Shown: piece by piece, positions 41,596 to 51,465 of the stretch
Numbering within the stretch: the stretch's first letter is position 1
Layout: every line of letters starts with the position of its first letter
From: Viscum album
Taxonomy: Eukaryota > Streptophyta > Magnoliopsida > Santalales > Viscaceae
NCBI GenBank assembly: GCA_963277665.1
Contig: OY728152.1
Span: forward strand, 1,185,764,357 to 1,185,828,356
Length of the DNA stretch: 64,000 nt
Direction: 5' to 3'
Made by a program: the position numbers and the translations under genes
Notes under the pieces: generated by a model
Databases searched by the model: none
Seen by the model: the letters and a program-made list of their open reading frames with translations, nothing else
What the model was told of the DNA's origin: nothing

Positions 41596-42405
41596 CCCAC
41601 CCAAGCTCCCACTTCCTCCTCACTCAAAGCCATTGAAGTTCGTCCAACCTCTTCCCAACTCTCTCTAGAATCCTCCCAAGGTTCTCGAAGCTCCCAATAA
41701 TCCTCTCACAAGCCTCTCTCTATCCTTTGGAAGCACACTTCTAAGTAAGGGTTTTTTTCTTCCTTTCTCATTTTTGTCAATTTTCATTTAGATTTATTTC
41801 CCTTTTAATTACAATTATGAATGTTGGGGTGTGGTTTCGAACCTCCACCATACTACCCACTTATTGTTTGAATGATGGGATACCCCATTCACTCTCATTA
41901 AATTCCTCCCATGTACACCCGTTACTATGCCGAAATTCCGAAAGGAACTTCTCTCTCTTCTTTTACATTCAAGTAATAATTTTGTATCATGAATCTAAAT
42001 TAAATTACAATTGTTGGTACATGTATCTATATGTCCTCATTACTGTCCATTACATGTAAATATGATGTGGAACCCCTTTCTCTCACATTAACCATTTTTA
42101 TGAATTCTTATGTCACGACGTTACGCTGCCGAAATCGTACCGATTTTCTAAGCCAATGCCATTGTGTAGTGGATACCATGCCCATTTATCCATCAAGGGT
42201 ATTCACTTTTATGCACATTTACTTATTGATTACAATTTTTCATGTATTAATTCCATATTCCTTTAACGTGGAATAAATGATTATGTTTTATGAATCCATG
42301 TTTTGTGATCCATGTGGCACACTTATGCATGAAATGAAATATTTATGAAGGGTGCTCCCTTATAGAGCTCCAATGTATTGGGTAAAGTATGGTATCATGA
42401 TACGT

Positions 42406-42521
42406 CATGTGAAAAGAGTGGTGAATCATTCTAATTCAATTTCAACAAGGGTTTACATGTGCTTTATGTGAAATGAGGATTTACTCTTGCTCCATGTTCA
42501 ATGATCCTTGGCTCATGCTAA
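42406..42521 (+). repeat. Tandem short inverted repeats in G2 LTR-C, decayed
   Basis: Same four-unit block as in LTR-A and LTR-B, but the arms have lost pairing in most units, for example AAAGAG with AATCATT in the first. Confidence 0.55.
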
Positions 42522-42918
42522 TTCCATGTTAAGTGTTGTTGCCAAATTTCCATGTTATGATTATCATGATTTATCATGCCTTTATGTTCATGTTTCTCTT
42601 ATTCTATATTGATAATCCTATTGTCTAACATGTATTTTACTCCTCATGGTATTCCATGTGTACTCCATTACTGGGCTTTATAGCTCACCTTTTTTTATGC
42701 ATGTCCTCAGGTTATCCAATGCAATGCTAAGTACGAGGTAATGTAGTGGTCATGTAAAGGAATATTTCATTAAAGATGTTTAATTTCATGTTTTATGTTT
42801 TTATGTAATGATCCTAATCCCCAAAGACACTAAACCTCTCTATATTCTTTGTTTTATCATGTGATGTTTTATGTAATAAATAATGTTAATGTTTGTAATA
42901 AAAGTAGGGTTGTCATAG

Positions 42919-42923
42919 TGTGG
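42919..42923. repeat. Target-site duplication of G2, right copy
   Basis: GTGTG, one C-to-T change from GTGCG at 24908-24912. It joins G2 to the resumed G1 LTR. Confidence 0.8.
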
Positions 42924-43039
42924 GTCAAACCAACATGGCCCGACCTCTCTGTAATTCTTGATTATGATGATATTCGGTATGGAAACGTAACAAAGAAGTT
43001 GTGTTGAAGGAGAAAAATGCAACAGAAAACGGTCGCGCT

Positions 43040-43620
43040 TCCTGTAGCCTCCACGAGCCACGCTGCGCCCTGGACATGCTGCACTCTGGTCCTAACTGCG
43101 AACCATCGGTTGAGCCCCCCTGGCCACACCATCTATCAGCCAAAACATCCGAGCCACCCTGGCCTACAACGCCGCCAGCTTCCCCGGCCACCGACCGGCT
43201 GGCCAGACCACTTATCGACCTACCCGGCCACATCCCGGCCTACCCGGCCGCTTTCCCGCCTAGCCGGCCACTTCATGGATGGCCCGACCACCCACCGACC
43301 TTGCTGCCCACCAACCGGCCGGCCGAGCCACCATCCTACCTGCCCGACCGCCACCCGGCTCCCGACCATCTATCCTCCCGAGTTGCCACCGGACCGAACA
43401 GGCCCGGCCGCGCCCGCCAGGCCACAACTTTGCGGCGCTACTGGCCGAACCGGTGCCGATATTAGGCCGAACCGCCCATGCAGCCAGCTGGATTGGGCCC
43501 AGCGGGCCGAGCTGAACCTAACAGGCTAGAAAGCCCAATGGGCTAGGCTGGACCCAACTGGTTTGACCTAGTGGGTCCGATCGGGTTGGACCGGACCCTG
43601 GCCCACTACCGACCCTTTAC
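43040..43620 (+). other. GC-rich island in G1 3' LTR
   Basis: Counterpart of 16840-17400. Overlapping open frames give Pro, Arg and His-rich peptides with no domain. Words such as CCGGCCAC, CGACCGGC and GGCCGAACC recur. Confidence 0.75.
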
Positions 43621-44029
43621 ATTATTTGCCCATATCTTTCGCACCGAACGACAATTTGATGAACCTTCAGTGGCGTTTGAATTCATTGAGTGTGAAAGTC
43701 CATTTAAGTATACCCCACTAGATTTCAGGGTATATTTGAGATATGGTCAGGATGGATTGTGCATGAATCAATGAGGCCCCCAAGACTAAAAGGCTAATAA
43801 CTCATAGACCGGGCATCTGATTGACGTGCAGTCTATTGCTTTGTGTCTTCAATGACGTGTTAGACCTTTGAGATTCTTATACGTTGGACTTTGTGACAAT
43901 TAGAGTATTTAAATGTGGCTCGTGGAGTGGATCCACCTGGACACGAGAGAGCATATTGTAGAGACCTAGTAGCTAGCTGAGAACTGTCGACTGCTCACCG
44001 ATTCGACTAGGAGTGATTCGACTAGGCTA

Positions 44030-44300
44030 TTGGGGATCTCCTTGGAGTCGCAGTAGACCCACAGTGGGGAGCGCCTTGGTGTCACAGCAGACCCATGGAA
44101 CTCGATAGGAGGAGTACCTCAATAGGCTACGATGGGGATCACCTTGGAGACGTGGCAGACCCCTGGTGGGGAGCACCATAGCGACACAACACTCCCACGT
44201 TACTCGACAGGAGGTGTACCTCATTAGTCCAAGGTTAGGGGGAAGATCCTTAGTGATGCGGCAAGCCCACAATACCCGATAGAGGAGGAGTTTTCCAGCA
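44030..44300 (+). repeat. Minisatellite in G1 3' LTR
   Basis: Five copies of a GGGGAGCACCTTGG-type motif with GCAGACCCA, in the same alternating spacing as at 17815-18075. Confidence 0.65.
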
Positions 44301-45040
44301 GCCGAGGTTTCGACAGTGTGACTGGAGATGTTACATGATACTACCACTAGAATAAAATCCTGGTTTGAGCTGAGTCAGTAACTTTTGTGTTTACCTAATG
44401 ATTGAGATATATTTTCTTGATAACTTAGGTATATGTATGGGAGTATACCTAAGTGGGGTAATCTATTGATTTCATACTTTTTGGTCTATCCTTGTAGGTT
44501 TTGTGAGTCCTTTAGGATCTCAGGGTCCCTACTGAGTATCGTTATACTGACCCATGCATGGGCTATGCCCGCAACTCATTGTGTTCGATGCAGACGGTGG
44601 ATAATGCTGACCAAGGCTCGTATACTAGGAATGGACGATACCCGGAGGTGGACCACATGGAGTGACGATACATAGAGGAGACGGACAGACGTAGAGTGTT
44701 GTGGATGTTATCTTTACCTAACCTTCAGGTAGGACTTCCTAGTGGACGATCCAGGAGCCGTTATCCTTTTTTCCAGTACATGTACATCAGTTTCCTTGTA
44801 CATTACAGTTGGTCTTGTATTTCTTACCCCCATTTACTTTTGATAACTCCTGTTGAATACAGTTTTATTTAGTGTTTTGTTTCCAGGTCGTACTATATTG
44901 TCTGTGTTTTCACGTTATAAATGTAATTCCTTCCCATATTATGGATTTACTCATTTGGTGCTAGTCTCCATCCCATGGCCAATGGAAAGCAGGCTTGGGG
45001 TTGCCACAGAACGAGCTCCGGGGGATAGGTAATGAAAATA

Positions 45041-45502
45041 TCACTGTTGGAAACATATTTAAAAAAAATATTTTTTTAATATTCAAAATAATTTGTCTCT
45101 TCTAGAAAATTCTATGAATTTCTCCATAGAATAATTTTATATTATAATTTTAAAATTAATTTATAATTATTAATATAAATATTATAATTGATTGAAATAT
45201 TTAATATACTTATTTTTCCCATAAAATGAAATAATATTCATTTTTAAGGAATAATTAAATTTTATGAATAAAATGATTTCACTAATGATTATGTGTTTAT
45301 TTCATAAGAATTAATAAATATATTCAACAATATTGTAATTTATATTCATACCTAGAAAATTAGTAGCTATGTTATACTAATCATGTAATATTTAAATAGT
45401 ATAACATGTTTTATTTAAATTTTACGTTATTTAAAACAAAAACTAGTGATGAAATAAAATTATTTAAAGGGAATTATTTCATAAAAACGTTGGGGTGATA
45501 CA
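45041..45502 (-). repeat. G3 3' LTR, first about 460 bases
   Basis: On the minus strand the LTR begins TGTATCACCCC at 45502, comparable with TGTAACGACCC of G2. ACATGATTAGTATAA occurs at 45386-45372, about 116 bases in; the G2 LTRs have the same word about 140 bases in. The rest is too AT-rich to align by eye. It ends where G1 begins; the remainder may lie left of 15470, but I could not confirm that. Confidence 0.65.
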
Positions 45503-45520
45503 TTTTATCCCTATTATGAA
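45503..45520 (-). other. G3 polypurine tract, decayed
   Basis: Minus strand reads about TTCATAATAGGGATAAAA just before the LTR start. The G2 counterpart is TTAAAGGGGGAATAT. Upstream, TTTGAGGGTGATATTTC matches TTTCGAGGGAAAAATTTC of G2. Confidence 0.55.
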
Positions 45521-45594
45521 ATATCACCCTCAAAGCATTAATTTTACATAATATGGTCAAAAAAGTTGAGGGTACTTATCTATCATAGCTTCCT

Positions 45595-45873
45595 TTGGTA
45601 CCCATGACACCTCCTCATATTTTTGGTTCCTCCATAGTAACTTCACTAGGTGTGTGTTATTGTTGTATAGAAAATTATCCCAATAGTAAACAGTATTCAC
45701 TGGTTTCTCCTAACAATATATATCATTTTACAGATGTATCAACTATGAATTCAAGAAATGTTTGTGTACTGGAATGTACCTTCTTAGGAGGGATACTTGG
45801 AATACATAATGTACATGAGGCAATATTGTTAGAAATTTCAGTTGATATGCTAAATCGTTTACACAAACAATAA
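45595..45873 (+). other. Open frame antisense to G3 chromodomain, not a gene
   Basis: A 92-codon plus-strand open frame covers this interval. It lies exactly over the minus-strand integrase tail and chromodomain of G3, which has clear family similarity; the plus-strand peptide shows none. I take it as a chance antisense frame. Confidence 0.7.
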
Positions 45874-46566
45874 TATAAAATGGGGTGATATACAAGGGAC
45901 TTAGAATTCTCTTATTCCAAATTCTAATGCCTCTCTTCGATGAAAATATAATGGGAAATGACTTATCTCCAACCTTAAACTAATTGTACCAATGAAGATT
46001 TCCTACACTTATCTTCTTCCAAATTCAAGAATCCCATATAAGCTACATATAGGGTTTCACCTTTACTACAATTATTTAACAAATTCATGTCTAGTGAGCT
46101 TATGTTCATTGGCTTCATTCAAGCAAGAATGTTGTATATAGCTATTCTAATGAAGGGATAATTATGGATACATAAGAATTTATTAATGAAAACTATTGTT
46201 GAAATAGATCTCGACATATAGAGATTTTGACCCCTTCCACCTTTTAGGTCCATTGGGAATGCTCTCAGAAGAGTCTTCAAGGGTATGAATGGTCTACAAA
46301 TAGTATCCATCTATTTAATGGTTATATGTTGGAATCAATTAATCTAATTGTTTATATCATGTTGGAGGATATTCCAAAAGTGATGGTTAAATATCATATC
46401 TTGATCAGATAAAATTTATAATTGTACTCCTTGAAGCCAAACCAAATATCTGATGTATATCCAGGAATTTTTATTGAGTGATATGTCCTATCAATGTGAA
46501 CTAAAGTGAGATATATATTCATGATGATCCACAACACCCATGCTGCAATATATACAATTGAATGAA

Positions 46567-46571
46567 TTTGG
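46567..46571. repeat. Target-site duplication of C1, left copy
   Basis: TTTGG directly precedes the C1 5' LTR start TGTTGG and is repeated at 56601-56605 after the 3' LTR. A perfect 5-bp duplication is typical of copia integration. Confidence 0.88.
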
Positions 46572-47717
46572 TGTTGGATATGGTGGCCTAGAACCAACTA
46601 CTTTGTACTTTATTCATTAATAAAAGCCTTATCACATCTTTTTTGTTCTTCTGCGTGACAATGCATGTGATAATGTTCTAAGGACATCTATTACATTAAA
46701 GGGTCATAGCGGATCCCTGCAATGAAGAGAACCTAGAAGTGCCATAACATTTTTCTTGAATATATGTTCTATGGTCAGATGATGTCATTTGATGGACACA
46801 AAGAATACAGGTCAATAGGGGTGAGGACTCATAAAACCTGGAGGCACATTCTCATGGTGTGCACCATTGGTAATATCCAGGAGGATATTATGAGAACGAG
46901 ACCCGCTTGTAGGAAATCAACATTTCATAGTGTCATTGGATGATCCTATCTACGGACGCGTGTATTGGTCCATAGACTTTATGATTATTATTAATGGGTA
47001 TTACAACTCGCGCACATAGATGTATTGGGGAAAACTGTGATGACACATTGTTCGCAGTGAGGTTGGATATGTTGGGTGCGTCACGAGTAATACTGCATTA
47101 ATAGATAATACGAGAATGTATTTGTCCCTTATGTTCCATAACAAAAGTAGATATCTCATGCCCTTTGATGGAATTGATATAGCCTAAATAAATCCATGTC
47201 CATGGTAAAGAATGGGTGAGTTTAGTTCCAGGAAATCAAAGAAAGAATAATCGGGAACATGGGTTGATGGAACTAGAATGCAACCCGCTTGATTAGAGAT
47301 ATCTATTCAAAGGGATTATATTACATGGTAAGAATTTGTAGGATGTGACACTTCATTGCAGCATTAACTTCTTTCTCTATGGGTGCCTTCGCGTGTTGCT
47401 AGATGCTAACCTTGGACATTAGGCAGGCTCCGCCTAATGCCACTGAGAAAGAGGCCTAGAGGGTCACACACTATGTGTGTCCATTTATCTGAGTTAAATA
47501 TTAATTTAACAAGTTAAATAAATATTATTCTCGACTATGGGTTAATAATTATTTAAGGATGCCTGATCGCATTTATTTCGACACTAGTTTTTCGAGAGAA
47601 TATATTTTGGGTGAAATAATATATTTATTAGCGAGTAATTCAATTACATTTATTTACGAAATAAATATCCATTACTCAAGGTCTAATAAATGTGGTGGAG
47701 AAAATGGAAAATAGAAC

Positions 47718-47824
47718 TACAGGCCGTGTATATTATATATACACTCTGTGTAGTTTTATTGAAAACACGTACACGACGAGTATTAATTATTACACGCCGT
47801 GTATTAATTATTACACACCGTTTA
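47718..47824 (+). promoter_or_regulatory. Array of five 13-bp palindromes in C1 5' LTR
   Basis: Copies at 47718 (TACAGGCCGTGTA), 47740 (TACACTCTGTGTA), 47770 (TACACGACGAGTA), 47791 (TACACGCCGTGTA) and 47812 (TACACACCGTTTA). Start-to-start distances are 22, 30, 21 and 21. The perfect form is an inverted repeat TACACG and CGTGTA around one C. The array lies about 180-290 bases upstream of the TATA box, where an activator site could act. Spacers are AT-rich (TTAATTAT type). Confidence 0.7.
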
Positions 47825-48006
47825 CTTTTCCAGTCAGGATTTTGAGGATATAATATTGTTTTATTAAATTATATTAATTATAATCAGTGTGGGCGCATGT
47901 CAAGGAATTAATAATTCAATATGGGGTTTCAATAAGATTTAATGAAATAAATAAAATGTGTAACACGTTTCTTTATTGTCATAACTCTATTAACCTCAAA
48001 CCCAAT

Positions 48007-48014
48007 TATAAATA
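48007..48014 (+). promoter_or_regulatory. TATA box of C1 5' LTR
   Basis: TATAAATA in the context ATTATAAATATCCTCA; the same word in matching context is at 56049-56056 in the 3' LTR. It is the best TATA candidate in the LTR. Confidence 0.55.
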
Positions 48015-48560
48015 TCCTCACAACCGAACACATTTCTTGAGCCATTTTTTTTTTGTGATCAATGGATTTGGAAATAATCTCAATCCTAGAGAGAATTCCC
48101 TTTCCACCAAGAAATCCCTCAAGTTACGAGAGCGAGATCCTCCACCGGATCAAGGCGGTTAAAGGTGGACATCGCATATGAAGGCACTTCCCCGCTAGCA
48201 CCCGGATATCCCTTAGGCGACGTCCACAGATACGTGGCACACGTGTTGATCACTTCTAGAGGAATCCAACACATGGATTCTATGACGCAACGATGGATCA
48301 CCAGATCGTCACCAGTGACATCAATGAAGAAAGAATTCAACCAAGGTTCTTCTTGTGAAATAATTAAATTTATTATAACCAACATATGATGATCCTATCT
48401 CTATGGTTCTAGGAGTCCTCTTATGTTTTTCGTTCTTTGTTCTATTCCAATGATTCGGCGTTTTAAATCGTGACAGATCACAGATTGAAAGTTTCTTAAC
48501 AATAAAATTAATGTTGGGCAAACCCACCAACACGCTTTCGCTGCGCCCAAAACCTACAAG

Positions 48561-48573
48561 TGGTATCAGAGCG
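48561..48573 (+). other. C1 primer-binding site
   Basis: TGGTATCAGAGCG, two bases after the LTR end, is the standard complement of the plant initiator Met tRNA 3' end. Confidence 0.9.
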
Positions 48574-50740
48574 GTCATATCGTTGATTATAATTATTTAG
48601 TTTTTCATTGATTATTTATGCATTTAATAATTTAGTTATTTAAATTCATGTTTAATCGTTCTAGAAATCTGAATATTGAGATCCATTCCCCCTCCCTCAT
48701 TTCTCGTTCACCTCACAGAAATGAATTTTTCTTTTAATTTTGATTAAAATAAAATAAGGGAGCTCATCTGGAGGAGCCAAACGTTTCTGGAAGTTCAACA
48801 CCAGAATACATGGTGTGTATTCAGAAGTACACGCCGTGTAGTATAGGTTCAATTCTTTGACTGATCCGCCAAATCATGTCGTGTATTGTATTATTTCTAA
48901 GAATTTAAGACGTCGTGTGTTGACCAGAAATAGCTGGCACATGGTTTCTGGATTACACGCCGTGTGGTCCAGTGAACACGACATGTAGTCCCTTCGGGTT
49001 AGGGTTGGGATGTGTACCTCGTACACGGTTTTTCCATCTGGAAACCATGTAACGTGGAAAGTACACGGTGTGTGTCCGACTGTACACACCGTGCACTCCG
49101 AAAACTTCCGAAATACATTAACATGACGTGTCCCTAAGCGTGTACTTCAGATTGACAGTGAAGAAATAGTACACGCCGTGTATTCAGAAATACATGCCGT
49201 GTACCCACCCAAATTACGTAGATTTATTAAAATTTATTATTGTATTATACAAACCCTTGAAATGTGTATCATGTTGCAGGCGTAAAGCTGAGGCACAACA
49301 TGTGATAGGTGTTTTATATATATGTGTTTAATTTAACATCTGCGTAATAAATGGGAATTCACCGAGTTGCCTCCAAGGTACATGTTACATGCAAGGATAA
49401 TTTTAAATGAATTTATTTATTTAAAATTATGATTTATGAGAATCTCAAGGAAATTAAAAAAAGGATTCATGATAAAAGGATTGATTAATTAAAGATAATT
49501 AATTGATTTGAGCGTGATTTATCTTAAACAAGAATGAATAAAGAATTGAATGCTAGTTTTATTTATGAATGAATATCGTTGCATGTATGGATGATCATGA
49601 GATAGACTGAGACCTTTGTATGTGAATGGTTTCTTTTAATTTATTTATTTAATTTAAATTTGTTGGCCTGCGAGCCATGTCCTCATTAATATGTAGGGCC
49701 TACGTGCCCAAGGACTATTTTATGTAAAAAACCATTTTACCCCTCACCTGTGCGTGAGATAAATTCATATGTTATGGATGGAACTCCCAAGATAGTGGAA
49801 GAGGCTCAAGTCAGGAGACAAGGTGAATCCAATCCAAAGATATACCAAGGTAGATAGGTGGAAAGCTGTAAACACGAACACGAAAGGTTCAAGGTGTTTA
49901 ACCCCTAGGTCTTGGGTTAGATAATCAACTTCTAGATAAAATAACCAATAGAAAAGCTCATAATAATACCATTTATTTTATTTCTGTCAGTTTCATGGTT
50001 TATTTATTATGGGTGTGTTGTCACGATCACACAATTAATGAATTGAACGAGCATGCAAGATGGAAGTAAAATAAAACTGGCTTATATATTAATATTATCT
50101 TTGACATGGTTAATCACTAAATCCCAGTTTATATTAACAAGCATGTAATAAAAGATAATAAAATTTCAATTTACATATAAGGATAAAATCCCACAAAATA
50201 AATATTATGTCGGTATAGCCATCCATAATATTGGATAGAATCGAACCGTAGTTCAAATATCATGACCAACCCTAGTTGGGGTGATTTCAATTATCAGGGA
50301 ATTATAATTCAATGTTCTAGATTGACTTGAAATTGTTCACATCAAGGGTTGACTACCACAGTTGGACATGGTGTGACCAAGAGGCAAAGGTTGAGGAAAT
50401 CTGAAATAAAATGATTTCAGGATTGGGGAGTCCACTCAGCGGATCAAGGAGCTGCGAGTTAATGCAGTTGGCATTTGGAATGCCTAACTAAAACCCATTA
50501 AGTTCCTTGACCAACCCTAGTTGGGGTAATGCGAAGGGCAATATGGATCCCTTCCACTATAATATTTAGGCAACAAAATATTCCGAAATCAATAGTAAGT
50601 GATATTGGATTTCAATAAAATAGTCGGAGACTAATAAGTGCTAATTTATTTATTTTTCTCCATTTTGTAATAATGTAATAAACCTTTTCTCATCTTAATT
50701 TGTATAAATTACAAGAAAATTTCATCAAACATATCATTGT
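48574..50740 (+). other. C1 5' leader, about 2.2 kb
   Basis: Long non-coding leader between PBS and gag. It has two notable parts: a palindrome-rich stretch at 48807-49203, and a later part with the identical 20-mer TGACCAACCCTAGTTGGGGT at 50263-50282 and 50508-50527. No open frame with recognisable similarity was found. Confidence 0.6.
48807..49203 (+). repeat. Palindrome array in C1 leader
   Basis: At least nine TACACGCCGTGTA-like 13-mers: 48807, 48828, 48873 (decayed), 48954, 48975, 49062, 49083, 49170 and 49191. They form pairs exactly 21 bases apart (48807/48828, 48954/48975, 49062/49083, 49170/49191). Further half-sites such as GTACACGG at 49021 and ACATGACGTGT at 49121 lie between. 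Confidence 0.7.
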
Positions 50741-51465
50741 GAACCATAATCAAGAAGGAATACCTTCTCACTGACACCAATTTCCAAGAGTGGCAGAGGC
50801 ATTTACGAGTCATCCTTCACCACGAAAGGAAATTGTTTGTGCTGGAAGAGCCTATTCCAATTGCACCTGGGAAAGAGGCCAGTGATGAGGAATAATATAT
50901 CTATATAAAACACATGGATTATGCCACATATGTCCAGTGTTTCATGATGTCATCCATGTCCATTGAGCTCTTGAAGAAACATGAAATCATGGACGCGTAT
51001 AGAAAGATGTCCCACCTTAAGGATCTATACCAAGAGATGGTGAGAAAGGAGAGGTATGAGATCTCCATTGCTTTTTTTACAACTAAGCTTGGAGAGTCTG
51101 CGCCAGATGGGCCTCATGTATTCATGCTTATTGGCTACATTGAATTCCTTGACATCTTAGGGATTAAATTCCCGGATGAGTTGCGTATATATCTCATCCT
51201 ATCATCACTGCCCAAGACCTTCTCTAGCTACATTGTCAACTATAATATTAGCGGCAATGAGAAGAGTCTATCGGAGCTTCTGACCATGATTCTCCAGGTA
51301 GATAAGGACATGGGGCATGAAAAACCCACAGTCCTTATGGTGAACAAGAAATGGAAGGACAAGTCAAATGGGACAAGGACTTATAAACAGTCTAAAGACC
51401 CCCGAGCACCGTCCCTCCAAGAAGGGGAAGATCCAGAGGCAGGGCACGAAATGGGTGGCAGTGTG
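50741..51465 (+). pseudogene. gag: C1 gag remnant
   Basis: Copia-type Gag capsid. The N-terminal part reads LTDTNFQEWQRHLRV near 50770 and VLEEPIPIAP near 50840; a TAA at about 50894 breaks the frame just before KHMDYATYVQC. From 50914 an open stretch of 204 codons gives a helix-rich capsid with MDAYRKMSHLKDLY near 50990, KERYEISIAFF near 51045, MIGYIEFLDILG near 51125 and SLPKTFSSYIVNY near 51208. A frameshift near 51380 moves the zinc knuckle to another frame. No unambiguous start codon is left. Confidence 0.85.

Larger units (their letters stand above)
24913..42918 (+). mobile_element. G2: tandem Ty3/gypsy chromovirus with three LTRs
   Basis: G2 consists of LTR-A, an internal region, LTR-B, a second internal region and LTR-C, all in the same orientation. 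The three LTRs are each 2641 bp by their boundaries, and the internal regions are 5045 and 5038 bp. One target duplication flanks the whole block, which argues that it behaves as one insertion later doubled, or that two elements recombined through an LTR. Both internal regions encode gag, PR, RT, RNase H, integrase and a C-terminal chromodomain, so this is a chromovirus, most like the Tekay/Del group by the form of the chromodomain. Neither copy is intact. G2 lies inside the G1 3' LTR. Confidence 0.9.
40278..42918 (+). repeat. G2 LTR-C, outer 3' LTR
   Basis: Starts at TTTTACGACCC, a decayed TGTAACGACCC, after a purine-rich stretch, and ends GTTGTCATA at 42918. The next five bases, GTGTG, pair with GTGCG at 24908-24912, after which the interrupted G1 LTR resumes with GGTCAAACC. 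Same length and internal landmarks as LTR-A and LTR-B. Confidence 0.88.
15470..45040 (+). mobile_element. G1: Ty3/gypsy LTR retrotransposon, split by G2
   Basis: G1 is recognised by two long direct repeats that enclose a broken gag-pol. The 5' LTR is 15470-18829. The 3' LTR is 23662-24912 continued at 42919-45040. Each is about 3.36 kb once the G2 insertion is removed. The internal part holds a degenerate PBS, a CCHC zinc knuckle, protease, RT, RNase H, integrase and a chromodomain-like tail, then a purine tract. The order PR-RT-RH-INT is that of Ty3/gypsy; the C-terminal tail points to a chromovirus. The LTRs differ heavily from each other, so the insertion is old. A target duplication could not be confirmed: left flank ATAGC and right flank about ATCAC match poorly. 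Its right neighbour is the start of the G3 LTR. Confidence 0.88.
42924..45040 (+). repeat. G1 3' LTR, right part
   Basis: GGTCAAACCAACATGG continues the G1 LTR sequence seen uninterrupted at about 16726-16742. It carries the GC-rich island at about 43040-43620, the minisatellite at 44030-44300, and the terminal block near 44990-45040 that matches 18770-18829. The right edge is approximate: similarity to the 5' LTR fades near 45040, and AT-rich G3 DNA follows. Confidence 0.82.
45557..46571 (-). pseudogene. pol: G3 integrase core and chromodomain remnant
   Basis: From 46571 downward the minus strand translates, with few frame changes, to an integrase core: VVDHH near 46530, DISLNKN and WIYIRYLVW near 46465, ILSDQDMIF near 46405 (second catalytic Asp), FWNILQHD near 46370 and PLKTLLRAF near 46270. 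Below 45955 it gives KVGDKSFPIIF, ILSPLYITPFYI, LAYQLKF and VFQVSLLRRYIP, matching the G2 segment before the chromodomain. KPVNTVYYWDN near 45700 and LLWRNQKYEEVSWVPKEAM with KYPQLF and a TGA at 45559-45557 form a readable chromodomain. C1 interrupts the same domain at 46571/56606. Confidence 0.82.
46572..48558 (+). repeat. C1 5' LTR
   Basis: Begins TGTTGGATATGG and ends AAAACCTACA, followed by AG and the PBS. It holds five palindromes at 47718-47824 and a TATAAATA at 48007. Two G/C-richer blocks near 47400 and 48110-48310 are shared with the 3' LTR. Confidence 0.92.

Noticed and set aside
43001..43529. Open frames of 154 and 170 codons
   Set aside because: Same GC-rich island in the G1 3' LTR; overlapping frames of biased composition, no family similarity.
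45595..45873. 92-codon plus-strand open frame
   Set aside because: Antisense to the readable G3 chromodomain and integrase tail.
48807..49203. CRISPR-like look of regularly spaced palindromic repeats
   Set aside because: Repeats are 13 bp, spacers are about 8 bp and variable, no cas genes, and the host is a plant.
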